NCBI RefSeq assembly: GCF_035599575.1
Contig: NZ_CP141179.1
Coordinates: forward strand, 496,001-560,000
From: Roseovarius sp. Pro17
GTDB lineage: Bacteria > Pseudomonadota > Alphaproteobacteria > Rhodobacterales > Rhodobacteraceae
Reading direction: 5' to 3'
DNA length: 64,000 nucleotides
A program made the translations under genes and the position numbers. The notes beneath the pieces are model-generated. The model ran no database searches and was not told the DNA's origin. It saw only the letters and a program-made list of their open reading frames with translations. Shown here one piece after another: positions 56,417-64,000 of the stretch (its first letter is position 1; each line of letters begins with the position of its first letter).

Positions 56417-58011
56417 GCCTTCTGACGGTCGAGAACCTGACAATTGCCTTTCGTCAGGATGGGCAACTGACCCCGGCGGTGCAGGGTGTCAGCTTTACCG
56501 TGGATCGGGGCGAAACTGTCGCGCTGGTGGGGGAAAGCGGGTCGGGCAAGTCCGTTACGGCGCTTAGCACCGTGTCTTTGCTGGGGGATTCTGCCGAAGT
56601 TAGCGGATCAGTCCGCTATGACGGGCAGGAGATGATCGGCGCGCCTGCGCGTCTGCTGCGCAAGGTTCGCGGCAACGACATCAGCTTTATTTTTCAAGAG
56701 CCGATGACGTCACTCAACCCGTTGCACACGCTGGAAAAGCAGTTGGCCGAATCGCTGGCGCTGCACCAAGGGCTGACCGGTGATGCGGCACGCGCGCGGA
56801 TCATCGAGCTGCTGACCGAGGTGGGCATCCGCGACGCCGAGAGCCGCCTTGGCGCTTATCCACATCAGTTGTCCGGGGGGCAGCGGCAGCGCGTGATGAT
56901 CGCGATGGCGCTGGCGAACGAACCCGACATCCTGATCGCGGACGAGCCGACGACGGCGTTGGACGTAACCATTCAGGCGCAGATCCTAGACCTGTTGGCC
57001 GAGTTAAAGAGCCGGGACATGGGGCTGCTCTTTATCACGCACGATCTGACCATCGTTCAACGGATCGCCGACAAGGTCTGCGTGATGAAGGACGGGCATA
57101 TCGTCGAGGCCGGGCCAACGGCCGAGGTGTTTGCCAATCCGCAGCACGCCTATACGCGCAAGCTGCTGGGGGCGCAGGCGGTGGGGCGGCCTGATCCTGT
57201 GCCCGAGGACGCGCCGGTAATCGTCGAGACCGAGAATTTGCGCGTATGGTTCCCTATCCAGAAGGGATTTCTGAAAAAGACGGTCGGTCACGTGAAGGCC
57301 GTCAACGATGCCAGTATATCCGTTCGCGCGGGCGAGACGCTGGGCATCGTCGGCGAATCCGGTTCGGGCAAGACGACACTGGCGCTGGCAATCATGCGTT
57401 TGATCGGTTCGGACGGGCGCATCACATTTTGCGGCGAGGACGTGAATCGCTGGTCGACGCGGCAGCTTCGCCGCCGCCGGGCCGACATGCAGATCGTGTT
57501 TCAGGATCCTTACGGCAGCCTGTCCCCGCGCATGACCTGCGCCGAGATCATCGCCGAGGGGCTGGGCGTGCATGGTAATCCCGACGGACGTCCGGTTCGC
57601 GATCTGGTCGGCGAAGTGCTGGACGAGGTCGAGATGCCGCGCAACTCGATGGATCGCTATCCGCACGAATTTTCGGGCGGGCAGCGCCAGCGCATTGCGA
57701 TCGCGCGTGCTATGATCCTGCGGCCCAAGCTGCTGGTGCTGGACGAACCGACAAGCGCGCTGGACATGACTGTGCAGGTGCAGATCGTGGACCTGCTGCG
57801 CCGGTTGCAGGTCAAATACGGGCTGGCCTATCTGTTCATCAGCCACGACCTCACCGTTGTGCGCGCGATGAGTCACAAGATCATTGTGATGAAGCAGGGC
57901 GACGTGATCGAGGCGGGCAACGCCGAGGACCTGTTCGAGCGCCCGCAGACTGATTATGCGCGCGCCCTGCTACGTGCCGCGCTCAATCCAGCGGGACAAC
58001 GCCCCGCTTGA
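56413..58011 (+). CDS. yejF: YejF-type dual ATPase of the peptide importer
   Basis: 532 residues with two complete ABC ATPase domains. The first has Walker A GESGSGKS (about 41-48) and signature [13 protein letters not shown]; the second has GESGSGKT (about 315-322) and [15 protein letters not shown]. Walker B are [11 protein letters not shown] and [11 protein letters not shown]. The yejABEF set imports peptides in alphaproteobacteria, including microcin C in E. coli. Confidence 0.95.
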   Translation: MSLLTVENLTIAFRQDGQLTPAVQGVSFTVDRGETVALVGESGSGKSVTALSTVSLLGDSAEVSGSVRYDGQEMIGAPARLLRKVRGNDISFIFQEPMTSLNPLHTLEKQLAESLALHQGLTGDAARARIIELLTEVGIRDAESRLGAYPHQLSGGQRQRVMIAMALANEPDILIADEPTTALDVTIQAQILDLLAELKSRDMGLLFITHDLTIVQRIADKVCVMKDGHIVEAGPTAEVFANPQHAYTRKLLGAQAVGRPDPVPEDAPVIVETENLRVWFPIQKGFLKKTVGHVKAVNDASISVRAGETLGIVGESGSGKTTLALAIMRLIGSDGRITFCGEDVNRWSTRQLRRRRADMQIVFQDPYGSLSPRMTCAEIIAEGLGVHGNPDGRPVRDLVGEVLDEVEMPRNSMDRYPHEFSGGQRQRIAIARAMILRPKLLVLDEPTSALDMTVQVQIVDLLRRLQVKYGLAYLFISHDLTVVRAMSHKIIVMKQGDVIEAGNAEDLFERPQTDYARALLRAALNPAGQRPA

Positions 58012-58094
58012 AAGCACCCTTTTGTAGCGGGCCGGTCGGTTTGCACCAGCGCCGCCAACGCCATGGCCAGTGGGGCGGCGCGGCGCGGTAGGCG

Positions 58095-58235
58095 TCAGTC
58101 ACGACGCCGTGCGGTCGTGTGCGCTTCGATTTCGGCGTCCTTGCGTGTGTCGAACCGGGCGCCGCTGCCCTGATGGCCCTTGGGTTCGGGCTGGCGAGCG
58201 GCAGTCATGAAAGATTTGGCAAAGATGTTCAGCAT
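58095..58235 (-). CDS. Small protein of 46 residues, unknown function
   Basis: A 46-codon frame: MLNIFAKSFMTAARQPEPKG at the start, then HQGSGARFDTRKDAEIEAHT and TARRRD at the end. It begins with a hydrophobic-basic stretch and ends highly charged. GAGAGGA sits before the ATG with a suitable gap. It is divergent from the LysR gene, with about 100 bp between, and lies inside the 325-bp gap after yejF. No family is recognised; conservation would show whether it is real. Confidence 0.45.
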   Translation of the reverse strand: MLNIFAKSFMTAARQPEPKGHQGSGARFDTRKDAEIEAHTTARRRD

Positions 58236-58336
58236 GGTGCGTTCCTCTCGCGGGTTGGTGATGTCCTATACACATGCGCCTTTGCGTGCCAAACTGCGAG
58301 TCTGAAAGAATTCGCTAATGTAAGGAAATCTAACAT

Positions 58337-59221
58337 ATGGATTGGCACGCCCTTCCTCCGCTTACCGCGTTGCGTGCCTTTGCGGCGCTGGCGCAGACTG
58401 GATCGGCCAGTGGGGCGGGCACGGCATTGAACGTCAGCCACGCGGCGATCAGCCAGCAGGTCAAAACGCTGGAGGCGCATATGGGGCTGTCGCTGGTTCG
58501 GCGCGAGGGCCGGGGGCTGGCGCTGACGCCCGAGGGGCAGCAATTGGCCGAGGCACTGGGCGAGGGCTTTGGCCTTATTGCGCAGCGGGCTGCTGCGCTG
58601 ACCGGCGCAGATGCGCAGCGGCCCTTACAGATATCAACGACGCCGCAATTCGCCGCCGCTTGGCTGATGCCACGTTTGCGCGATTTTCAGGCACGCCATC
58701 CGGGTGTCGATCTGATGGTGCATCCCTCGCCGCAGCGCGCCAATCCGGCACCGGGCGGCGTAGATATTGCGATCCGATTTGGCCTTGGCACGTGGGACGG
58801 GCTGGAGTCGGAACTGCTGGTCTCGACTGATATCGTCGTTACGGCTGCCCCGGCGCTGGTTGGTGATCGCTGCTTTGAAACGCGCGAAGAACTGCGGGAG
58901 TATCCTTGGCTGGCAGAGCTGGATCACAACCCCGCGTCGGACTGGATGTTTCGTGCTGGGCTGGATGAGATGCGCGGCACGTCGGTGACGCAGGTGCCGG
59001 GCAACCTGATGCTGGACGGCGCGCGCGCAGGCCACGGGATCGCGGTGATGACCAGTTCTTCGGTCGAGGCCGATGTGGCGGCGGGGCGGCTGCGCATCCT
59101 GTTTCGAGATGCGGGTGAGACGGGGTATTTCATCGTCACGCGCCCCGGCGTGATGCGCCCGCAGGCCAAGGCATTCCTGCGTTGGCTGCGCGGGCAGAAG
59201 ACGCCGGACGTGGCGAACTGA
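58337..59221 (+). CDS. LysR-family transcriptional regulator (GcvA-like)
   Basis: 294 residues. Winged helix-turn-helix at about 8-65 (ALNVSHAAISQQVKTLEAHMG in parts), then a substrate-binding domain (about 90-290) with the TTPQFAAAWLMPRLRDFQARHP block of the GcvA/AmpR group. It probably controls a nearby divergent gene (the small ORF) or a distant target. ATG at 58337, with AAGGAA upstream. Confidence 0.9.
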   Translation: MDWHALPPLTALRAFAALAQTGSASGAGTALNVSHAAISQQVKTLEAHMGLSLVRREGRGLALTPEGQQLAEALGEGFGLIAQRAAALTGADAQRPLQISTTPQFAAAWLMPRLRDFQARHPGVDLMVHPSPQRANPAPGGVDIAIRFGLGTWDGLESELLVSTDIVVTAAPALVGDRCFETREELREYPWLAELDHNPASDWMFRAGLDEMRGTSVTQVPGNLMLDGARAGHGIAVMTSSSVEADVAAGRLRILFRDAGETGYFIVTRPGVMRPQAKAFLRWLRGQKTPDVAN

Positions 59222-59566
59222 GAGGGATCGCTAAGCCGGGGCCTAGGCGCCATGACAACCCGGTGAAAGGACAGGAACTGCGATGATGACTTGGATGGTC
59301 GGCACCTCCGCCCCTTGATCGAGGGCGACGTTGATAACGTCCAGATTGGAGCCGCGACGGAACTTGATTTCCGAAAAAGGGGGATCTGGCGTGACGGCAC
59401 CTGACGTTGTGTTGCCGCTATTCTTGATTGGGATACCCGTCCGGAGTGGGACCAAGCCAAGGGCGATGGGGTTAAATGGGTGGGGACGTAACATCGCGTG
59501 CCGTAACAAAGAAAGGCGCGAGGGGGTGCCTCGCGCCTTGCTGATACGTTGGCGAAGTGGGGTGGA
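59222..59566. other. 345-bp gap with a broken plus-strand frame
   Basis: No intact gene covers this gap between the LysR regulator and the convergent DD-carboxypeptidase. From about 59283 to 59487 one plus-strand frame reads like a protein (DDLDGRHLRPLIEGDVDN, ELDFRKRGIWRDGT, then ILDWDTRPEWDQAKGDGVKW) but has a TGA near 59405 and no clear start. It may be a pseudogene remnant. The downstream terminator of the DD-carboxypeptidase begins at 59513. Confidence 0.4.
59513..59539 (-). terminator. Intrinsic terminator of the DD-carboxypeptidase gene
   Basis: AAGGCGCGAGG and CCTCGCGCCTT form a perfect 11-bp stem with a 5-nt loop. On the minus strand TTTCTTTG follows. Confidence 0.85.
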
Positions 59567-61066
59567 TCAGCCCGGCTCGATCATAAAGCAGGTGAATTGG
59601 CGCGATTGCAGGCGGCGACAGGCCAGGTCGGCGGTCTCGCGCGTCAGCCCCATGAAATTGGCGTCGAACCCGTTTGGGCGGCGAATGACCTTGCGCAGCG
59701 AGCCGTCAAGCGTGCTCATCTCGCTGAGCGCGGTTTTCAGTAGGATCTTGCGCGCGGCATACTGGCTGGGAAAGCGGCCCACGTTGATGCCCCAGTTGCC
59801 CCCGCCGGAGGTCGACAGGCGCGTGACGACTTCCTGCACCGGATCTTCGTCGCCGACCTGAAGGCTGGCGAGGGTCAGGCCCTCGGGGCGCCGCACAGGC
59901 TTGATCGTGGTGGGTTGCACCTTGGCCACGGCGGCGGTCTTCTGGGGTTGGGCAGGCTGCTCGGCGATGGGCTGCTCGACCACTGAGGCGACCACGGCGG
60001 CAATATCTGCCTGCTGCGCGGCCATCAGCGCCATTTCGATGTCGTTCTTTGCGGCGAGCAGAACCGGTTCGGCGGGCAGGGGACGTGATCTGGGGCGCAG
60101 GCTGGTTTTGACGGCGGCGGCAGCTGTCAGGCGTACGGTCTTGCCCGCGACGCCATGCTCTTCGACGTCGCCCGAGGTCACGACGCGCGTACCGCCGGGG
60201 CCCATGTAGCGCGGCTTGGCCGGGCGGTTCAGCGCGACCTGCGTCGGTGATTTCTTGAAGCCCAGATCCAGCAGCTCGGCCACCCGCGCATTGCGCGTCG
60301 CGGTCGAGCGGCCGCCAAAGACAGTGGCGATGACACGTTCGCTGCCCTTCTCGGCGCTGGCCACCAGATTGAAACCGGCGGCACGGGTATAGCCCGTCTT
60401 GATGCCGTCGGCGCCCTTGTAGGCGCGCAGCAGCTTGCGGTTGGTGTGATAGACTTTGCGCACGCCCGCATCGGCGGTAATGCGCGAAAACAGGTTGTAA
60501 TATTCGGGGAAGTCATAGAACAGGTGCCGCCCCATCGTTGTCATGTCGCGCGCGGTGGACAAATGCCCCTCTTCGGTCAGACCATGCGCGTTCTTGAACG
60601 TAGTGCGCGTCATTCCCAGTGCCTGAGCCGTGCGGTTCATGCGGCGGGCAAAGGCAGCTTCGGACCCCTCGATCGCCACACCGATGGCTGTGGCGGCGTC
60701 GTTGGCGGATTTGACGGCCGCGGCGCGGACAAGATAGCGCATCCTGATCTTCTGGCCCGATTTCAGCCCCAGCTTGCTGGGGGGCTCATTGGCGGCGGCG
60801 CGGGTGATGACCACTAGGTCGTCCAGCCCGATCTCACCATGCTCGATCGCCTCGAACGCGATATAGAGCGTCATCATTTTGGTCAGCGACGCTGGATGCA
60901 ATCGCGCATCCGCGTTCTCGGAATGCAGAACCTTGCCGGATCTGGCATCCACTACCATCGCCGCATAGGGGGCCGCCGCCGCACTGAGCGGGACGATGAT
61001 CAACATCCAAAGCGCAGCGAACGCCCATAGACCCAGCCGCACCGGCTGCTTGTTCCGAATTTTCAT
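59567..61066 (-). CDS. D-alanyl-D-alanine carboxypeptidase with SPOR domain
   Basis: 499 residues. A signal peptide or anchor (about 8-32) precedes the class C-like low-molecular-mass PBP domain. The motifs are SLTK (Ser60, Lys63), SAN (120-122) and KTGY (about 223). A Pro/Ala-rich linker (about 310-410) joins a C-terminal SPOR domain (about 420-499), which binds denuded glycan at the septum. It trims pentapeptides and is localised to division sites. It converges with the LysR gene, with a terminator between. Confidence 0.93.
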   Translation of the reverse strand: MKIRNKQPVRLGLWAFAALWMLIIVPLSAAAAPYAAMVVDARSGKVLHSENADARLHPASLTKMMTLYIAFEAIEHGEIGLDDLVVITRAAANEPPSKLGLKSGQKIRMRYLVRAAAVKSANDAATAIGVAIEGSEAAFARRMNRTAQALGMTRTTFKNAHGLTEEGHLSTARDMTTMGRHLFYDFPEYYNLFSRITADAGVRKVYHTNRKLLRAYKGADGIKTGYTRAAGFNLVASAEKGSERVIATVFGGRSTATRNARVAELLDLGFKKSPTQVALNRPAKPRYMGPGGTRVVTSGDVEEHGVAGKTVRLTAAAAVKTSLRPRSRPLPAEPVLLAAKNDIEMALMAAQQADIAAVVASVVEQPIAEQPAQPQKTAAVAKVQPTTIKPVRRPEGLTLASLQVGDEDPVQEVVTRLSTSGGGNWGINVGRFPSQYAARKILLKTALSEMSTLDGSLRKVIRRPNGFDANFMGLTRETADLACRRLQSRQFTCFMIEPG

Positions 61067-61302
61067 GGAACCACTCTTTTTTACTGCCTCACGCCGCCGA
61101 ATTTTTTTCGACTGACTTTCATTATGCTGCTAAGGTATCACATGATCTATTTTGAATAAAGCCTTCAATTCAATAGAATTTATGCACTGTGGCAGCTATG
61201 CGCACCCATATCTTGGGGGTGATTGACGAGTATCCACAAGACCGGCCAATGTGGCAAAAATATGTTCGCGTTGGGCACTTGGCCCAAACAGCGGCCATTG
61301 AC

Positions 61303-61890
61303 TCAGGCCCCTGCGCCCCGTTGCGCCATCGCCGCCACGCGGTCGTGACACGGGCAGGTCACGACATGATCGTTGACTAGGCCACAGGCTTCCATGAAGG
61401 CATAGACGATCGTCGGGCCACAGAATTTAAAGCCGCGCCGCTTTAATTCCTTGGAGATTTCGGTCGAAAGCGGGGTGTGCGTCGGCACCTCGGCCTGGCT
61501 TTGCCAGCGGTTTTGCAGCGGCGCGCCACCAACAAAACTCCATAAAAATTGATCGAATCCCATCTCATCCTCAACCTGACGCCACGCGCGGGCATTACCG
61601 ATCGTCGCCTCGATCTTGCCCCGGTGGCGGATAATTCCAGCGTTGGCCAGCAGACGATGCACGTCATCCTCGCCCCATGTTGCAATGATGTCGGGATCAA
61701 AACCGGCAAAGGCCGTGCGGAAATTGTCACGCTTTTTCAGTATGGTTATCCAACTCAACCCCGCTTGAAACCCGTCGAGGATCAGCTTTTCCCACAGCGC
61801 GCGACTATCCCATTCGGGTACGCCCCATTCGGTGTCGTGATAGTCAACATAGATCTCGTCGGGCCCAGCCCAGGCGCACCTGTCGCACAT
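61303..61890 (-). CDS. tag: DNA-3-methyladenine glycosylase I
   Basis: 195 residues. The zinc-binding CDRCAW (2-7), DYHDTEWG (about 17-24) and the late NDHVVTCPCH (about 174-183) are the family signature. It removes 3-methyladenine from DNA in base-excision repair. The start at 61890 is chosen because AGAGGA lies eight bases before it; a Met six codons upstream is possible. It is divergent from the EAL gene. The 236 bp between it and the DD-carboxypeptidase start hold AT-rich DNA with no gene visible. Confidence 0.94.
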   Translation of the reverse strand: MCDRCAWAGPDEIYVDYHDTEWGVPEWDSRALWEKLILDGFQAGLSWITILKKRDNFRTAFAGFDPDIIATWGEDDVHRLLANAGIIRHRGKIEATIGNARAWRQVEDEMGFDQFLWSFVGGAPLQNRWQSQAEVPTHTPLSTEISKELKRRGFKFCGPTIVYAFMEACGLVNDHVVTCPCHDRVAAMAQRGAGA

Positions 61891-61978
61891 ACACGCAATC
61901 CTCTGCATTCATTCCGCGGTCTTAAATCTTCCTTAGGGCATAGGGCGCAAATTGGGCAAACGTAAAGCGGAGCGAACT

Positions 61979-62821
61979 ATGACCGATAATCGCAAAGGGA
62001 AATGGGCGGACGTGCCTGCGGGTCACCGTGACCCACTATCCTACGCCATCTCAAAGCGTGACCAGTCGACCATCGCGATGGTCGAGGATGCCGTACATCA
62101 CAAGCAGGTCATGCTGGCCTACCAGCCCGTCGTGCCTGCCGGTCAATCCCAGCGCGCCGCCTTCTACGAGGGGCTGATCCGCGTGCTGGACGAAACCGGG
62201 CGCATCATCCCGGCCAAGGAATTCATCGGTGCTATTGAGACGACCGAAACCGGACGCATCGTCGATTGCCTCGCGCTGGAAAAGGGCCTGCGCACGCTGT
62301 CCATGCACAGCTCTCTGCGCCTCGCGATCAATATGTCCGCGCGCTCTATTGGCTACAGCCGCTGGTTACGCATACTAAAGCGAGGGCTCGACGCCGATCC
62401 GACCGTGGGCGAGCGGTTGATTCTCGAGATCACCGAGAGTTCGGCCATGCTGGTGCCTGAACTGGTAACAGGCTTCATGGGCGAAGTGTCGCAGCGCGGG
62501 GTCAGCTTTGCGCTAGATGATTTCGGCGCCGGGTTCACGTCGTTCCGCTATCTCAAGGATTTTTACTTCGACATTCTAAAAATCGACGGCCAGTTCATCC
62601 GCGGCATCGCTCAGGACACCGACAATCAGGTGCTGACCACAGCATTGGCTACAATTGGCCGACAGTTCGACATGATCACCGTCGCCGAAAGCGTCGAGCG
62701 CGCAGAGGATGCGGCCTACCTTACCGCCATCGGTATCGATTGCCTTCAGGGCTATTATTTTGGTGCACCCTCGGTCAAGCCGGTGTGGCTGAACGCCGAA
62801 GAGCGTCGGGCGTCGGCCTGA
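61979..62821 (+). CDS. Stand-alone EAL-domain protein
   Basis: 280 residues, with the EAL domain over about 40-275 and no GGDEF or sensory domain. Catalytic elements are present: E-G-L (64-66) in place of E-A-L, INMSAR, LEITES, DDFGAG, ILKIDG, AESVE and QGYYFG. All metal and base residues appear kept, so c-di-GMP hydrolysis is plausible. CGGAG seven bases upstream supports the start. Cytoplasmic. The thiolase gene follows after 151 bp. Confidence 0.88.
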   Translation: MTDNRKGKWADVPAGHRDPLSYAISKRDQSTIAMVEDAVHHKQVMLAYQPVVPAGQSQRAAFYEGLIRVLDETGRIIPAKEFIGAIETTETGRIVDCLALEKGLRTLSMHSSLRLAINMSARSIGYSRWLRILKRGLDADPTVGERLILEITESSAMLVPELVTGFMGEVSQRGVSFALDDFGAGFTSFRYLKDFYFDILKIDGQFIRGIAQDTDNQVLTTALATIGRQFDMITVAESVERAEDAAYLTAIGIDCLQGYYFGAPSVKPVWLNAEERRASA

Positions 62822-62972
62822 CGCGGAACAGGATGCGCGGCACATGACTCAGAATCGTGCCGGTTGCCGCATTGCAGCGCATGGGATATCAAATCCGTAA
62901 GTGGCTGTTTCGACCCGGGCCGGGATGGTCCGATACCGAGACGCCTGATATGGTTCTGGTGGAGGAAATCTT

Positions 62973-64000
62973 ATGACCAACGTTGTTATCGCATCTGCCG
63001 CGCGCACTGCCGTCGGCTCGTTCGGGGGAGTGTTCGCGAACACACCCGCCCATGATCTGGGTGCCGCCGTGCTGGAGGCAGTCGTCGCTCGCGCTGGCAT
63101 TGAAAAAGGCGAGGTGTCCGAGACGATCTTGGGTCAAGTGCTGACCGCGGGACAGGGGCAGAACCCTGCGCGCCAGGCGCATATAAACGCTGGCCTGCCA
63201 AAAGAAAGCGCGGCTTGGAGCATCAATCAGGTCTGCGGCTCGGGCCTGCGCGCTGTCGCGCTGGGCGCGCAGCACATCATGCTAGGCGATGCGTCCATCA
63301 TTTGTGCGGGTGGTCAGGAAAACATGACCCTCAGCCCCCATGTCGCGCATCTGCGCGCTGGCCACAAGATGGGCGATGTGTCGATGATCGACACGATGAT
63401 CCGCGATGGTCTGTGGGATGCGTTCAACGGCTATCACATGGGTCAGACGGCCGAAAACGTGGCAAATCAATGGTCGATCAGCCGCGAGATGCAGGATGAA
63501 TTCGCCCTTGCCAGCCAGAACAAGGCTGAGGCAGCCCAAAACGACGGCAAATTTCAGGACGAGATCATTCCCTTCACCATCAAGTCGCGCAAGGGCGAGG
63601 CGATCATCGACAAGGATGAGTATATCCGCCACGGCGCGGTGATTGAGGCCATGCAGAAGATGCGCCCGGCCTTTGCCAAGGATGGCTCCGTCACCGCCGC
63701 AAACGCCAGCGGCATCAATGACGGCGCCGCCGCAACCCTGCTGATGAGCGCTGATGAGGCCGAAAAGCGCGGCATCGAGCCGTTAGCGCGAATCGTCAGC
63801 TACGCTACCGCTGGCGTTGATCCCTCGATCATGGGCATCGGGCCGATCCATGCCAGCCGTAAAGCACTGGAAAAGGCGGGTTGGAGCGTCGGCGATCTGG
63901 ATCTGGTCGAGGCGAACGAGGCATTTGCTGCACAAGCCTGCGCCGTAAACAAGGACATGGGTTGGGATCCGGCGATCGTCAACGTCAATGGCGGCGCAAT
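62973..64000 (+). CDS. phaA: Acetyl-CoA acetyltransferase (thiolase), cut by window end
   Basis: The first 342 codons of a type II thiolase. The acyl-binding Cys88 (NQVCGSGLRAV) is present; the second catalytic Cys and His lie beyond the window. NASGINDGAAA and ANEAFAAQA are seen. It condenses two acetyl-CoA to acetoacetyl-CoA, for polyhydroxybutyrate or ketone metabolism; the name phaA is an inference, atoB being equally possible. GGAGG sits seven bases before the ATG. Confidence 0.9.
   Translation, partial: MTNVVIASAARTAVGSFGGVFANTPAHDLGAAVLEAVVARAGIEKGEVSETILGQVLTAGQGQNPARQAHINAGLPKESAAWSINQVCGSGLRAVALGAQHIMLGDASIICAGGQENMTLSPHVAHLRAGHKMGDVSMIDTMIRDGLWDAFNGYHMGQTAENVANQWSISREMQDEFALASQNKAEAAQNDGKFQDEIIPFTIKSRKGEAIIDKDEYIRHGAVIEAMQKMRPAFAKDGSVTAANASGINDGAAATLLMSADEAEKRGIEPLARIVSYATAGVDPSIMGIGPIHASRKALEKAGWSVGDLDLVEANEAFAAQACAVNKDMGWDPAIVNVNGGA

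Noticed and set aside
59243..59509. Minus-strand frame of 88 codons in the gap
   Set aside because: No start site or similarity; the plus-strand frame in the same gap looks more protein-like.
62822..62972. PhaR-type operator before the thiolase
   Set aside because: GCATTGCAG-like pieces are present, but not a clear CTGC/GCAG dyad.

Overview
The window is high-GC alphaproteobacterial chromosome, most likely from the Rhodobacterales (Roseobacter group). The evidence is gene content and order: an rsfS-rlmH-gpmI-envC-ctpA-rppH block, a membrane-anchored cytochrome c552/cy, an H-NS-like protein ending in TWSGRGRPPRW, a DUF3576 lipoprotein and a heterotetrameric sarcosine oxidase. I see no prophage, integrase, transposase, CRISPR array or plasmid functions. 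It reads as core chromosome with a few accessory genes.

Layout. 1-6.0 kb (minus): ribosome silencing and rRNA methylation, phosphoglycerate mutase, a degenerate LytM (EnvC-type) factor, a C-terminal processing protease and RppH, mostly joined by ATGA-type overlaps. 6.0-12.7 kb: an MscS channel, an HDAC-like amidohydrolase, an MFS carrier, asd and a DUF4139 protein. 12.7-18.7 kb: recR, ybaB and dnaX (replication and repair), a DUF202 protein, a YpfJ-type zinc protease coupled to a small phosphatase, the 4.5S SRP RNA and ygfZ; this stretch also holds a family of GCGTTTCG inverted repeats. 18.7-27.2 kb: a GT2 glycosyltransferase, tRNA-Gly(TCC), an amine-oxidase-like flavoprotein and the soxBDAG operon with a divergent GATase1/AraC regulator. 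27.2-36.7 kb: dapA, a soluble-type lytic transglycosylase, an EamA carrier, divergent mnmD and MnmC-oxidase-like genes, an L,D-transpeptidase-fold protein, an H-NS-like protein, yggS, a DUF3576 lipoprotein and a GT4 glycosyltransferase. 36.8-40.9 kb: leuS-lptE-holA. 40.9-50.3 kb: a GFA protein, an 18-repeat secreted MORN protein, nadE, a minimal zincin, an MBL hydrolase, a CpdB-like phosphoesterase, nudC, an SRPBCC protein and a tiny exported ARDIGDR-repeat protein. 50.5-64 kb: pheA, cytochrome c, a YejABEF-type peptide importer, a 46-codon gene divergent from a LysR regulator, a SPOR-domain DD-carboxypeptidase, tag, an EAL protein and a thiolase cut by the window end.

Functionally the window mixes cell-wall remodelling (EnvC, CtpA, Slt, L,D-transpeptidase-like protein, DD-carboxypeptidase), RNA and ribosome housekeeping (RppH, RlmH, RsfS, LeuS, MnmD, SRP RNA, YgfZ), replication (DnaX, HolA, RecR) and nitrogen or one-carbon catabolism (sarcosine oxidase, peptide uptake).

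No clearly new multi-gene system is visible. The observations most worth checking are a SoxD subunit lacking most of the expected zinc ligands, two families of short intergenic repeats, a 16-bp duplication that supplies the ribosome-binding site of the H-NS-like gene, a mirrored leader motif between soxB and its regulator, a small exported ARDIGDR-repeat protein, and a CpdB homologue with no signal peptide.
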